From: JAGTVG01 sp963699805
Lineage (GTDB): Bacteria > Bacteroidota > Bacteroidia > Cytophagales > Cyclobacteriaceae
Assembly: GCA_963699805.1 (NCBI GenBank)
Contig: CAVOVH010000005.1
Span: 992,001 to 1,056,000 of the forward strand
Length of the DNA stretch: 64,000 bases
Direction: 5' to 3'
This document shows positions 1 to 8,702 of the stretch, one piece after another (within the stretch, counting starts at the first letter, position 1; the number at the start of each line of letters is the position of its first letter). The notes under the pieces were generated by a model, which was not told where the DNA came from, searched no databases, and worked only from the letters and a program-made list of their open reading frames with translations. The translations under genes were made by a program, and so were the position numbers.

Positions 1-1
1 A

Positions 2-463
2 GTTCACGCGGTACAAAAAGATGCGGAAGCTTATTATGCAAATCCAAATCCTGAAAGTTTCAATCAATTTATCATTGATCATTATCAATTAAATAATCAG
101 TTGGAAAGTTTGGTGGAAGAGTATGCTGAAAATCCTGAAAGTCAACAATATACCTCACAAAGTGTTGCCATTGTACGGGAATTGTATACCCGGATGGCAA
201 ACCTTCCCATGGTTGGTGCCAGTGGGGCAGTCTTCGGTGTTTTATTGGCATTTGGAATGCTGTTCCCCAATACGGTTTTGATGCTTATTTTCCCACCCAT
301 ACCCATTAAAGCGAAATATTTCGTATTATTATATGGACTCTATGAATTATATTCTACCATTATCCAGGCACCTGGAGATAATGTAGCGCATTTTGCCCAT
401 TTGGGTGGTATGTTTTTTGCGTTTATTTTAGTGAGATATTGGTCAAAACAAGGATTCCGTTAA
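2..463 (+). CDS. Rhomboid-family intramembrane serine protease, 5'-truncated
   Basis: The reading frame is open from base 2 and runs off the left edge, so only about 153 C-terminal residues are visible. It carries the rhomboid nucleophile motif GASGAVFG (Ser codon near base 221) and the later His motif in AHFAHLGG (near 391), with hydrophobic helices between and after. A polar stretch of about 60 residues precedes the Ser helix and looks like an enlarged loop. Rhomboids cleave transmembrane substrates within the inner membrane. The gene is followed after 12 bases by a second rhomboid gene, so the two are probably co-transcribed. Substrate unknown. Confidence 0.88.
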   Translation, partial: VHAVQKDAEAYYANPNPESFNQFIIDHYQLNNQLESLVEEYAENPESQQYTSQSVAIVRELYTRMANLPMVGASGAVFGVLLAFGMLFPNTVLMLIFPPIPIKAKYFVLLYGLYELYSTIIQAPGDNVAHFAHLGGMFFAFILVRYWSKQGFR

Positions 464-475
464 CTGAAATTCAAG

Positions 476-1384
476 ATGCAGGGTCATAGTATACTGGATG
501 AATTTAAAATGGCATGGAAAAAACCAGACAATGCCCTGGTACAGATTATCATCATTAATCTGGTCGTATTTATAGTCATTAATATTTTACGGGTCATCTT
601 CTCGATTTCAGGAAATCCGGAAACCTTTAAAACGATCGTAGATCAGATCGTACTTCCATCCGATTTATCAAGTTTTCTGTATAAACCCTGGACCCTCATC
701 ACCTATTTTTTTACCCATGAGGGATTTTTTCACATTCTTTTTAACATGTTGTTTTTTTACTGGTTCGGGAGGATCATATATGAGTTTCTGGGTAATAACA
801 AATTGATCAATTTATATGTCATGGGGGGCCTAGCAGGTGGACTGATGTTCATGCTGATCTATAACATTGTTCCTTATTACCACAACCTTGTACAGAACTC
901 CCAATTGCTCGGAGCCTCTGCAGGAGTACTCGCTGTAGTGGTAGGGGCAGCAACCTACATGCCAAATTATACCGTCTTTCTTTTGTTCCTGGGTCCTGTA
1001 AGGATCAAGTACATCGCCATTTTTTATGTTTTATTGTCTTTATTCAGGATTGATGGTACGAATGCCGGCGGGGAACTTGCTCATTTAGGAGGCGCAATCA
1101 TCGGCTACTTGTATATGGTCCAGTTGCGCAGGGGAAATGATTTTGGGCAACCCATCATTAAATTTTTTACTTTCATTAAAAGTTTGTTTAAACCAAGTCC
1201 AAGGGTTAAAGTATCCTATAAATCTAAAACTAAAAAAACAAGCACTGATAAAACAAAACCCACCAAGGAATCAGGAGTGAGTCAGGATGAGATCGATGCA
1301 ATCCTGGATAAAATTTCACAAGGAGGATATGAAAGCCTGACAAAACAGGAAAAACAAAAATTGTTTGACGCAAGTAAAAAATAA
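476..1384 (+). CDS. Rhomboid-family intramembrane serine protease with cytoplasmic C-terminal tail
   Basis: 302 residues. The first membrane segment is at about 22-42. The conserved HEGFFHILFN block (His81, His86, Asn90), the nucleophile motif GASAG (Ser148) and the catalytic His in ELAHLGG (His203) are all present, so the protein should be active. After the last helix there is a basic, Lys/Thr-rich linker (about 230-265) and a short acidic helical end (about 268-300) of the type seen at the C-terminus of many Bacteroidota rhomboids. It lies 12 bases after another rhomboid gene. The paired arrangement suggests a duplication with divergence. The substrate cannot be inferred. Confidence 0.92.
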   Translation: MQGHSILDEFKMAWKKPDNALVQIIIINLVVFIVINILRVIFSISGNPETFKTIVDQIVLPSDLSSFLYKPWTLITYFFTHEGFFHILFNMLFFYWFGRIIYEFLGNNKLINLYVMGGLAGGLMFMLIYNIVPYYHNLVQNSQLLGASAGVLAVVVGAATYMPNYTVFLLFLGPVRIKYIAIFYVLLSLFRIDGTNAGGELAHLGGAIIGYLYMVQLRRGNDFGQPIIKFFTFIKSLFKPSPRVKVSYKSKTKKTSTDKTKPTKESGVSQDEIDAILDKISQGGYESLTKQEKQKLFDASKK

Positions 1385-1406
1385 TTCTGGAAATCTTTCT
1401 ATTTAT

Positions 1407-1820
1407 TTAACCGGTTTCGGTTATTTTATTCCTTTGCCGCAAAAGTATAAATTCATAGGTTAAAAAAGCCAGTATGACGCCCAAGCCGCTTGCCACAATA
1501 TCATATACATCAAAAGTTTCACTGGCCCCCCATATGGGTTTGAATTCTTCAATGGTAAAAATTAAAAACACGATCACCCCACTTATATAAACGATCCTCC
1601 TCCCATTTCGGGGAGCCCGAAGGAGTGTGGCGACAATTGGCGCCATGGTAATGATATAAGCCGCTAAAAAATTCGGAAGGCATCCTAAAAACCATTGAAA
1701 AAAAGGGATGTGATTAAGGTTCGGTCTCAAAAAAGTTTTATTCACGGTAACCAGGCTGTATAGCAAGGCAAATAAGATCACATTGATCCTGATGATTGAA
1801 AATCGGATTTTATTATTCAT
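1407..1820 (-). CDS. VanZ-like small integral membrane protein
   Basis: 137 residues with about four hydrophobic helices (around 8-28, 42-66, 74-92, 104-127). The last helix is introduced by a FDVYDIVASGLG block that resembles the D-x-x-D/N-x-x-G region of VanZ-like proteins. The resemblance is to the fold and last-helix signature only; the family has no firm general function beyond teicoplanin resistance in one member. The gene is convergent with the rhomboid pair and has about 160 bases of non-coding sequence upstream. Assignment is by pattern and only moderately certain. Confidence 0.6.
   Translation of the reverse strand: MNNKIRFSIIRINVILFALLYSLVTVNKTFLRPNLNHIPFFQWFLGCLPNFLAAYIITMAPIVATLLRAPRNGRRIVYISGVIVFLIFTIEEFKPIWGASETFDVYDIVASGLGVILAFLTYEFILLRQRNKITETG
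1408..1430 (+). terminator. Possible weak intrinsic terminator after the rhomboid pair
   Basis: A short inverted repeat TAACCG/CGGTTA (1408-1413 with 1418-1423) is followed on the plus strand by TTTTATT. It overlaps the last codons of the convergent minus-strand gene. The stem is only six pairs, so this is tentative. Confidence 0.3.
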
Positions 1821-1981
1821 TGCAATTTATTACAAGTTAAAAAATGAAAGAAATTATTGCAATTTGATGAAGTATCTATTTTACTTTTTAACCCGATGTT
1901 AGTGTAATCATATCCACATATCATTGACATCCCTATATCCATTCCCCATATTCTTTTTATCGTTTACCAAATCGATGGTGG

Positions 1982-2419
1982 ATGAAATATTTCTTTTTAA
2001 TCGGCATTTTGATGGTATTTGCAGGATTTGCTGGCAATAATAGTAAGGAAAAGAGAGAAGTTGTAATTGAGATTGGCAAAGTGGAATTCAAAGAACAGGA
2101 CAGTGGTGGATGGGCGATGATCGTAAAGATCACCAGTGTTAATGATTTTGATTTTCAGGGGATTGTGGAGGTTGTATTATTGGATGAAAATGGTCAAATG
2201 AACAGCCAGTTTACGAACCTCTTGAATGATGAGGATCCCATTGCGCCAGTTGAAGGTGGTGTATTTAAAAATACTGCGGATCAGAACACTTTGCAGGTGC
2301 TACCCGTTACCAGGTACAATTCGTCGGTGAAGATTGATCCGAATCATTCACGGCCATCTGATTTTTTAGATTGTGAAGCCTACTTATTAGGCTACTTTTC
2401 AAGGATTCATATATCTTGA
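1982..2419 (+). CDS. Small secreted hypothetical protein
   Basis: 145 residues. The first ~18 are hydrophobic (MKYFFLIGILMVFAGFAG) and look like a signal peptide; a charged, beta-rich mature part follows with no motif I recognise. The final seven codons overlap tail to tail with the convergent gene ending at 2399. An isolated plus-strand gene between minus-strand genes, with 160 bases of non-coding DNA before it. It could be a periplasmic protein of unknown role. Codon use looks like its neighbours, which supports it being real. Confidence 0.6.
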   Translation: MKYFFLIGILMVFAGFAGNNSKEKREVVIEIGKVEFKEQDSGGWAMIVKITSVNDFDFQGIVEVVLLDENGQMNSQFTNLLNDEDPIAPVEGGVFKNTADQNTLQVLPVTRYNSSVKIDPNHSRPSDFLDCEAYLLGYFSRIHIS

Positions 2420-3244
2420 TAAAACAGATTGAGTATTCCGGTCAAACGTATCCCAAAGCTTCAAAATCGCATTTCTGTTTTTTTCAGTGTCCAGAACAGC
2501 CGGGGGCATTTTTTTGGCAATATAAAAATTTACCAGTGGATGACCTGATTGCATCAGTCTAAGAATTTCCTCAAAGTGGTCAAAATAAAAGGCATCATCC
2601 AGGTTCTTCAGGCCAAGGATCATGGTCTTTGGATTTTGTGAATTCAATAACTGATGTTCAATTTCAGCGTCATAATTCAGTAAAGAATACTCCCGCATTT
2701 TTTGTTTTATATCGCCATTTACCAGATGCCAGAGGGTATATGTTGAATAGAGTGCCCCCTCAACTACGGCTGATCGAATTTCCCGTGCCGTCGCTCCTGT
2801 AAAGGCATCTATTTTTTCTGAATAACGGGTTTGATTTTTATCCAGAAGTTCATCTTTGGATTTTTCACCCAGGATTGAATTCTCATCGCTCAAAGTCATT
2901 TGCAGTTTGCAATAATCCTGGGTGGTAAAGGGCATATGATCGTTTTTTGTCATAGGTTTTCCCCGGAGAGTATCGAATCGGATATAATTACCGCCCAGAT
3001 CCCAATAGATGTCCAGGAAAACAAGCTGGCACAATGAATCGTTGCATACCGTTGTTTTTAATGAAGTATAATAAAAATTATTCTTTAAACTATCCATACA
3101 GAAATAAACAGGGTTCAAGAAAACTGAATCCCGGCTTGGAAGTTCAAATACCTGCTTGCAGTTCATGTGCTGATCATCGATCTGAATCTTTAAAGCACAG
3201 ATACCGATCCATGACAACGATAAGACAAGCACAATAACCTTCAT
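2399..3244 (-). CDS. Conserved hypothetical secreted protein with an FMN-domain-like TGAT motif
   Basis: 281 residues with a hydrophobic N-terminus (1-18) that looks like a signal peptide. Around residues 146-153 it reads DAFTGATA, which resembles the D-x-x-(S/T)-G-A-T signature of FMN-binding (covalent flavinylation) domains; a helical C-terminal half follows, with HEAT-like leucine spacing at about 190-275. The whole protein does not otherwise look like a canonical FMN-binding domain, so the functional link is only suggestive. It starts 12 bases after the stop of the secreted FAD oxidoreductase gene and is almost certainly co-transcribed with it. Its 3' end overlaps the convergent gene by 21 bases. 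Confidence 0.7.
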   Translation of the reverse strand: MKVIVLVLSLSWIGICALKIQIDDQHMNCKQVFELPSRDSVFLNPVYFCMDSLKNNFYYTSLKTTVCNDSLCQLVFLDIYWDLGGNYIRFDTLRGKPMTKNDHMPFTTQDYCKLQMTLSDENSILGEKSKDELLDKNQTRYSEKIDAFTGATAREIRSAVVEGALYSTYTLWHLVNGDIKQKMREYSLLNYDAEIEHQLLNSQNPKTMILGLKNLDDAFYFDHFEEILRLMQSGHPLVNFYIAKKMPPAVLDTEKNRNAILKLWDTFDRNTQSVLSRYMNP

Positions 3245-3256
3245 TAGCTGATTCCG

Positions 3257-5044
3257 TCAGGGATTGTGAATATAATCATTGGATGATAACACGAGTTTCA
3301 TCAACTCTTGGAGATGTTTTTGATATACTTCACGGGGGAGGGTATCATATTTTTTGCAAATGGAAGCTGCATAACCTACCGCAGCGCCCATCTGTCCGGT
3401 TGTTCTCATGACCCTGGGTCCTCCAAGTCCGATATGGGAACAGCTGAAGCATCGGCCGGCCATGAACAGGTTCCGGATATTTTTTGAATACAGGCTCCTG
3501 TAAGGTACATAATACCGGCCAGCCTGATAATAGAGCGCTTCTGATATAAAATCCGGCATTCCGGCATCCAGCAAATTTTGCTGATAATGTACGTCAACTT
3601 CTCTTTCTTCCACTACTACTGAATCCGGGAATTTAACATGATCCCTGACATCATTGAAATTATAAATATGATCACCCACGAGTCTCCTTGATTCCCGTTT
3701 CCCAACCAGATAGCTCACCCATTCCAACGCCAGGTAATCTTTCCCTGACTTTTGTTTTTCATTATAAAAAGAACCATAGATCGCTTTCAGCATATGATCC
3801 CTGATTTGTTCGGCATCATTCACCTGGTGAAGGTCGTTACTTGTAAATTCCCATTGCCATTCCCCATTCGCCGCCGCATAGTCACCCGCTACCTGCATGG
3901 CCCAGGGTACTTCCGGAAACTGACTGACTGTATCCACTACACGACTTCTCCATAAAAGGGAGGCTCCCATCACAAAATTATCCGCTTCCTCCGGACTCCA
4001 TAATTCACCATATCTATCCCAGGTTTCTCCGAAAGTATCCTCACTCTCCCGGCCATACCTGTATTCTGCACCAGACCAGAAACCAATCCAGCCATCCCCG
4101 GTACAGTCGACGAACAAAGGAGCTTCAAACCGCATTCTATCACCAGTGTTCGTATGGCTGGCATCAACATATTGAATGATATCATTTTCGGCATGCGCAT
4201 TGTAGGCACGCCAGTTGAGGAAAAGGTGAATGTTGCTGTATTTTTTAATGTTAGTGAGCCTCTTTTCATCTTCTCCGATCGCTTCTGGTGAACCATTGGG
4301 ATAATGTTCTGTATCGATCATCTTAAGGATCCGTTCAAAGTGCCCATAGATACCCAATGTGTGTACCCTGATTTCCCCACTTGCATTTCCTCCCAATACG
4401 GGTCGATCATGAATCAGTGCTACTTGCAAGCCCTGTTCGGCAGCAGCAATGGCTGCGGCACATCCTGCTATTCCACCGCCGGTAATTACGAGGTCAAATT
4501 GTTCAACCTGTTGAGGAGCGATGGGTATCTGCAGGACTTTTTTTCGCCATTTAGCCAATTGATCTGGATCAGAAGGAGGAGCCTGTTCACTTGTGGAAAG
4601 GCAGATCGCATCGCATCGTCCATCAAAACCTGTAAGATCGGATAATGCTAACAGGTGGTCGCCTTTCCTTAGTTTTATCTGACCTATATATTGCCATTGC
4701 CAGCCTTTCTGGATACCTATGATTTGTGGGAACTTTTGCTGGTCGATCTTTATCTGAAATCTTCCCGGCGATTCCCATGCTCCAGGTGACCAATCCTTGG
4801 TTCTGACCCAAATATGATAATCACCTTTATTATTCACGCTGAATCTGGTCTGAGCATTCTTTACAGGTCTGCCTAATCCATGTGCCAAAAGATAGGGTGA
4901 ACCCATTAATTCAACAAATTGTGGATCTACGAGCCAGCCTCCTTTTTCCTGGAAATTTTCAGCCTCGATCAGGATGGTTTCATCCTGGCCGATGTCTCCC
5001 GGCAGATTGGAAAAAATAACTATAATTAAAAATAAGATCTGCAT
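3257..5044 (-). CDS. Secreted FAD-dependent oxidoreductase with N-terminal jelly-roll-like domain
   Basis: 595 residues. A signal peptide is at about 1-19. Residues 22-150 form a beta-rich module beginning with ILIEAENF, like the carbohydrate-binding-type domains often fused to secreted hydrolases. The FAD domain starts at about 183 with FDLVITGGGIAGCAAA (dinucleotide-binding GGGIAG at 189-194), followed by LGGNASGEIRVH, the block typical of the PF12831 FAD oxidoreductase family. Near the C-terminus LFMAGRCFSCSHIGLGG provides the second FAD-contacting segment. Members occur in polysaccharide and sulfatase loci of Bacteroidota and Planctomycetes, but the substrate is not known. The downstream gene (12-base gap) is a likely partner. 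Confidence 0.85.
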   Translation of the reverse strand: MQILFLIIVIFSNLPGDIGQDETILIEAENFQEKGGWLVDPQFVELMGSPYLLAHGLGRPVKNAQTRFSVNNKGDYHIWVRTKDWSPGAWESPGRFQIKIDQQKFPQIIGIQKGWQWQYIGQIKLRKGDHLLALSDLTGFDGRCDAICLSTSEQAPPSDPDQLAKWRKKVLQIPIAPQQVEQFDLVITGGGIAGCAAAIAAAEQGLQVALIHDRPVLGGNASGEIRVHTLGIYGHFERILKMIDTEHYPNGSPEAIGEDEKRLTNIKKYSNIHLFLNWRAYNAHAENDIIQYVDASHTNTGDRMRFEAPLFVDCTGDGWIGFWSGAEYRYGRESEDTFGETWDRYGELWSPEEADNFVMGASLLWRSRVVDTVSQFPEVPWAMQVAGDYAAANGEWQWEFTSNDLHQVNDAEQIRDHMLKAIYGSFYNEKQKSGKDYLALEWVSYLVGKRESRRLVGDHIYNFNDVRDHVKFPDSVVVEEREVDVHYQQNLLDAGMPDFISEALYYQAGRYYVPYRSLYSKNIRNLFMAGRCFSCSHIGLGGPRVMRTTGQMGAAVGYAASICKKYDTLPREVYQKHLQELMKLVLSSNDYIHNP

Positions 5045-5284
5045 GATTGGTTTCCTTTTCCGCGTATGAAAAATACCTGTTTTATCTGCTCATGGACTTT
5101 AGGCTCAGACAGTAGGATGAACCCTCATTTAATATCCTCCAATTTATCTTTCTTCTGATTGATAAGCAAAGAAGTTTAACATTTTCCTCCTTTTCCGTGG
5201 AATGCCTGGCTTGATGAGTAGATCGTTATTTTCCTTTTCGGTTTCCTGTCATGTTTTCGACCAAGAGAACGGATGTGGAATTTT
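5045..5284. other. Non-coding gap without a recognised feature
   Basis: About 240 bases between the FAD oxidoreductase start and the methyltransferase stop, both minus strand. The small reading frames here are not supported by composition or start context. I see no hairpin with a T-run and no TAnnTTTG box. Confidence 0.5.
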
Positions 5285-6004
5285 TTAAGGTCTGCAGCCC
5301 CCGAATAAAGCGATCTCAAACAATTTGAAATAACAATCCACATGTTGATATCCAATCTCCCGTAACCATTCACATTGATTTTCAACCAGTGTTAACTTAT
5401 TCAATATTTTATCTTCACGTTTGTAATACTTTTCAGCTATTTCCTCCCGAGTTAATGATGATTGATTATGCTGATGGTATTCATAAAGGCCATCTATAAA
5501 AACTTCGTCGAACATTTTTTCCAACCGGGTGTCAGGTGAGGCTACATGTTCGAGATTCAGGAAAATTCCCCCTGGTTTCAGGATCTCATAAATGTCTTTA
5601 TACACCTGAAGTTTCTGTTCATCCTCCAGATGATGAATGGAAAAGCCGGAGATCACAGCATCCACCGGTTGGGCATGACGGAATGGATCTCTCCAATTTT
5701 TATCACTGTAGTCCAACAGGTAATATTCAGCACGGGATTTTATATTTTGCCCCATTTTCCTGGCAGCTGCCAGCATGGGTTCGGAATAATCTATGAAAAT
5801 TCCCTTTGATTCGGGCCAGTACTGAAGTAATTGCCTTCCCAGAATACCATCCCCGCATCCAAGATCAACCAAGACCGTCAGGTCAGGCTTCCAGGCCCGG
5901 ATGAGCTTGATGACCAGTTCGATTTGTATTTTTGCCAGGGGAATTCCACCCCTTACTCCTTCCAGAAAATCCTGGGTCAGTTGCGATGTTTTCCAGTCGT
6001 GCAT
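5285..6004 (-). CDS. Class I SAM-dependent methyltransferase
   Basis: 239 residues. SAM-binding motif I is VDLGCGDG at residues 46-53, an acidic motif II residue is in FIDYSEPML, and VDAVISGFSIHHLEDE gives the post-II and motif III region typical of small-molecule or ubiquinone-type methyltransferases (Methyltransf_12/25). ILKPGGIFLNLEHV is the usual motif after that. The N-terminus (HDWKTSQLTQDFLEG) and C-terminus are helical. The substrate cannot be read from the sequence. It is separated by about 200 bases from rlmN upstream and by 240 bases from the oxidoreductase downstream, so it may be a single-gene unit. Confidence 0.85.
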   Translation of the reverse strand: MHDWKTSQLTQDFLEGVRGGIPLAKIQIELVIKLIRAWKPDLTVLVDLGCGDGILGRQLLQYWPESKGIFIDYSEPMLAAARKMGQNIKSRAEYYLLDYSDKNWRDPFRHAQPVDAVISGFSIHHLEDEQKLQVYKDIYEILKPGGIFLNLEHVASPDTRLEKMFDEVFIDGLYEYHQHNQSSLTREEIAEKYYKREDKILNKLTLVENQCEWLREIGYQHVDCYFKLFEIALFGGCRP

Positions 6005-6201
6005 CTATTAAGAATTTTTATCAAACCTGAATTTAATCCAAATGCTTTAAAAATGGAATGAATCTGAATAACTTCTTAAAAGGAAAACCAAATGTAAAAT
6101 TGATTGAAGGTGCAGGAATCCATAACTCCTGGGACAGCTCCATTTAATATTGAGCGGGGAAGAAGACCAGTCATTTGAATTCCCAGTCTAAGGATTCCGC
6201 T

Positions 6202-7245
6202 TTATTTTCTTTTATTCGCCAGTTGGCCACAGGCGGCATCGATGTCTTTTCCACGACTTCTTCTGATCCTGACGTTGATCCCTTTATGCTCAAGAAAGGC
6301 GCTGAATTTTTCCAGGGTCTCCAGGGATGATTTCTGGAAGGATGCGTGATCGATCGGGTTATATTCAATGATATTGATCATGCAGGGAATCCTTTTGGCA
6401 AAATGATAAAGATCTTCTGCATCTTCCATCCCATCGTTGAATTTTTTAAAGGCGATGTATTCAAGTGTAATTTTTGAGCCGGTTTTCTGATAGAAATATT
6501 GAAGTGCCTCCAACAATGCTTTCAGGGAATTACTTTCATTGATTGGCATGATTTGATTTCTTTTCGGATCACTGGCCGCATGGAGTGACAAGGCCAGGTT
6601 GAATCTTACCTGATCATCACCAAGCTTTTTGATCATTTTGGCGATGCCTGCTGTAGAAAGTGTGATTCTTCTGGCAGATAGTCCGAGTCCTTCCGGGGAG
6701 ATCATGTGCTCAATGGCCTGCATTACATTCTGATAGTTCAGTAGTGGTTCTCCCATCCCCATGAATACAATATTGGACAGCGTTCTGGCATAATTTTCTT
6801 CGGCCATGCGGTTGATCTGGATCACCTGATCATAAATTTCAGCCGCGAAAAGGTTACGTTTTCTTTCCAGGTATCCGGTAGCACAAAAAGCGCATGAAAG
6901 AGAACAGCCTACCTGGGAAGAAATGCAAGCGGTCATTCGATGATCGGCTGGGATGAGTACCCCTTCAACGAGATTCCCGTCAAAGAGCCTGAAGGAGGCC
7001 TTGAGCGTTCCATCGGTACTTAATTGTTGAAAATCAGGAAGTATTGGCCGGAATTCGAAATTTTTCTTGAGAAGCGATCTGAATGGTTTGGAAATGTTGG
7101 TCATCTCATCAAAACTGGTAGCCGATTTATTCCAGATCCATTGATAAACCTGCCCGGCCCGGTAGGATTTTTCACCTAACCCGGTCATAACTTCAAGCAG
7201 CTCCTTGCGACTGAATTGACGAATGTCTTTTTTTATCATTTCCAT
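6202..7245 (-). CDS. rlmN: Dual-specificity rRNA/tRNA adenine-C2 methyltransferase RlmN
   Basis: 347 residues, the normal length. RlmN is a radical-SAM enzyme that methylates C2 of A2503 in 23S rRNA and A37 in some tRNAs. The radical-SAM cysteines lie in GCSLSCAFCATG (Cys114, Cys118, Cys121). Cys339 in DAACGQL near the C-terminus matches the conserved cysteine that carries the methylene intermediate. Other family blocks are present: NIVFMGMGEPLLN, RRITLSTAG and NLALSLHA. A TAATTTTG box ends only a few bases before the first ATG, so translation may begin at the second ATG, two codons in (7239). Confidence 0.97.
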   Translation of the reverse strand: MEMIKKDIRQFSRKELLEVMTGLGEKSYRAGQVYQWIWNKSATSFDEMTNISKPFRSLLKKNFEFRPILPDFQQLSTDGTLKASFRLFDGNLVEGVLIPADHRMTACISSQVGCSLSCAFCATGYLERKRNLFAAEIYDQVIQINRMAEENYARTLSNIVFMGMGEPLLNYQNVMQAIEHMISPEGLGLSARRITLSTAGIAKMIKKLGDDQVRFNLALSLHAASDPKRNQIMPINESNSLKALLEALQYFYQKTGSKITLEYIAFKKFNDGMEDAEDLYHFAKRIPCMINIIEYNPIDHASFQKSSLETLEKFSAFLEHKGINVRIRRSRGKDIDAACGQLANKRK

Positions 7246-7249
7246 AAGA

Positions 7250-7257
7250 CAAAATTA
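7250..7257 (-). promoter_or_regulatory. Putative Bacteroidota -7 box upstream of rlmN
   Basis: The minus strand reads TAATTTTG, a match to the TAnnTTTG consensus of the Bacteroidota primary sigma factor. No clear TTG is found at the -33 position, so support is the -7 box and location only. It implies a very short leader. Confidence 0.4.
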
Positions 7258-7299
7258 ACGCGAAAAAATCAGATTATATTAACCGCAGGGTGGGGATGG

Positions 7300-7523
7300 T
7301 TTTTATATTAACCGCGGAGGCAGCGAGAAAACGTGGAGATTTTTTAAGTTTAAAGTAAGGACTTCCAAAGAATACAAGCTTTGAGAAACTTCGGTATTGC
7401 CAGTGGTTTTTTTAAATCAAACGCAGGGGGCACGAAGAAAACCCGGAGATTTTATTAAAATCTTTAAAGGGATTTCCAATCTATTATTTACCTTGCAATC
7501 CCCTGCGCTCACGGTGGTTTTTA
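7300..7523. repeat. Imperfect ~110-bp tandem repeat in the rlmN upstream gap
   Basis: Two diverged units (about 7300-7408 and 7409-7523) share the order: GGTTTTT, a TAACCGCGGAGGCA-like or CAAACGCAGGGGGCA-like head, CGAGAAAAC/CGAAGAAAAC, GGAGATTTT, a TTTAAAG core, ACTTCC/ATTTCC and a GGTGG/AGTGG end. A partial third head (TTAACCGCAGGG) lies at 7279-7290. It resembles the degraded dispersed repeats that read like strings of GGCACGAAG-type words in many Bacteroidota intergenic regions. No gene is present in this 290-base gap. Confidence 0.6.
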
Positions 7524-7536
7524 TAATTCCGGCAGG

Positions 7537-8589
7537 TCACTCATCACCTTCTTTCAAAGAGTAAGTAGCGATCACCGGGAAATGGTCTGAATACTTTAAA
7601 TCCTTGTTAACCTCGAAAGATTGAATGTTAAAATGATCGCTGAAGAACTGATGATCAATCCGGATAAAAAACAATTTTCCATTAAACGTAAATCCAAACC
7701 CATTGCCACGCTGTACAAAGCCGTTATTCAATTCATCTTTCAACTCCTGATACGCATAACTATAAGGTATATCATTAAGATCACCACAAACCAGGACAGG
7801 GGAATGCTGATTTTTAAAATGATTCTTCAGGATTCTGATTTGTTGAGCCCGCTGGATAAATCCGTTTTTTAACCGGTTCGTTAAATCCAGAAACCCCTCC
7901 TGGAAATTATCCGAATTCATAACTTTATCTTCATTTATATGCATGGAGTGTAAATGCATATTATAGATCCTGATCGTATCATCATTTACGCGTAGATCTG
8001 TAAAGATCACATTATTTTGAGATTCTTCATCGAATTTCAGTAAGCCTGTATGAATAATCGGGAATTTACTGAAGATGATGGGACCAAATTCGCCACCGGC
8101 CTGATTGACATACGACGGACTGCTGAAATAATGAAAATTATGGATCTTTTGAATCTGGTCCACTGTATTGAATTTTGTGGATTTTGAATCATTATAAAAC
8201 TCCTGGAAGCAGAGAATATCCGCATCCTGTTTTTTAATCCAGTCAACCATCTTGCCGACAGACACCGTGTCCCTGCCGTTCTGGTTGTATAAATTGAATA
8301 CTTTGGTATTATAGGTGAGTAATTTGATCTGACCTACAGGATGGGATGAATTAATGCTTATAGTATCCTTTATGAACCCAAAACCTATCAATAAAATGAT
8401 CAGCGGAATGATGGCACTGAGGTAGAGGTTCTTCAATCGCCACAGTAAAAGGAAAAGGTTGAATAACAACACGACGGGAATAGAATAAGCAATAAATCCA
8501 GCCGGCCAGAATTTATCCGGCGGTATCAACACGCTGGCATAAATAAGCAGGCATATGATTATTAATAATATATTGTATGTTCTCTTCAA
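7537..8589 (-). CDS. Membrane-anchored endonuclease/exonuclease/phosphatase family protein
   Basis: About 350 residues from the TTG at 8589, which reads MKRTYNILL; an ATG at 8673 would add a 28-residue N-terminal extension that is not typical and would leave only 30 bases for divergent promoters, so I prefer 8589. Three hydrophobic segments occupy the first ~85 residues of the chosen form. The catalytic domain follows with family motifs: KLLTYNTKVFN, DADILCFQEFYND (metal-binding Glu), YNMHLHS, VLVCGDLNDIP (GDxN) and KYSDHFPVIATY (final SDH). These proteins are metal-dependent phosphodiesterases. The periplasmic target is unknown. Confidence 0.88.
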   Translation of the reverse strand: MKRTYNILLIIICLLIYASVLIPPDKFWPAGFIAYSIPVVLLFNLFLLLWRLKNLYLSAIIPLIILLIGFGFIKDTISINSSHPVGQIKLLTYNTKVFNLYNQNGRDTVSVGKMVDWIKKQDADILCFQEFYNDSKSTKFNTVDQIQKIHNFHYFSSPSYVNQAGGEFGPIIFSKFPIIHTGLLKFDEESQNNVIFTDLRVNDDTIRIYNMHLHSMHINEDKVMNSDNFQEGFLDLTNRLKNGFIQRAQQIRILKNHFKNQHSPVLVCGDLNDIPYSYAYQELKDELNNGFVQRGNGFGFTFNGKLFFIRIDHQFFSDHFNIQSFEVNKDLKYSDHFPVIATYSLKEGDE

Positions 8590-8625
8590 CTTATGAATCC
8601 CCTTAATTCTTTCTGATTCAATCGT

Positions 8626-8633
8626 TACATTTG
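8626..8633 (+). promoter_or_regulatory. Putative -7 box for proC
   Basis: TACATTTG matches TAnnTTTG and lies 70 bases before the proC ATG, in the gap shared with the divergent phosphodiesterase gene. The -33 element is not clear. Confidence 0.35.
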
Positions 8634-8702
8634 TATCCCTGACAAAAATTTCGAAAAATAAGATAAATTGCATTTAAATTAATTAAAAAATAATTTCCAA
8701 AC

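Noticed and set aside
5176..5385. Minus-strand 69-codon frame overlapping the methyltransferase end
   Set aside because: Different frame inside a confirmed gene and an intergenic gap; no support from composition.
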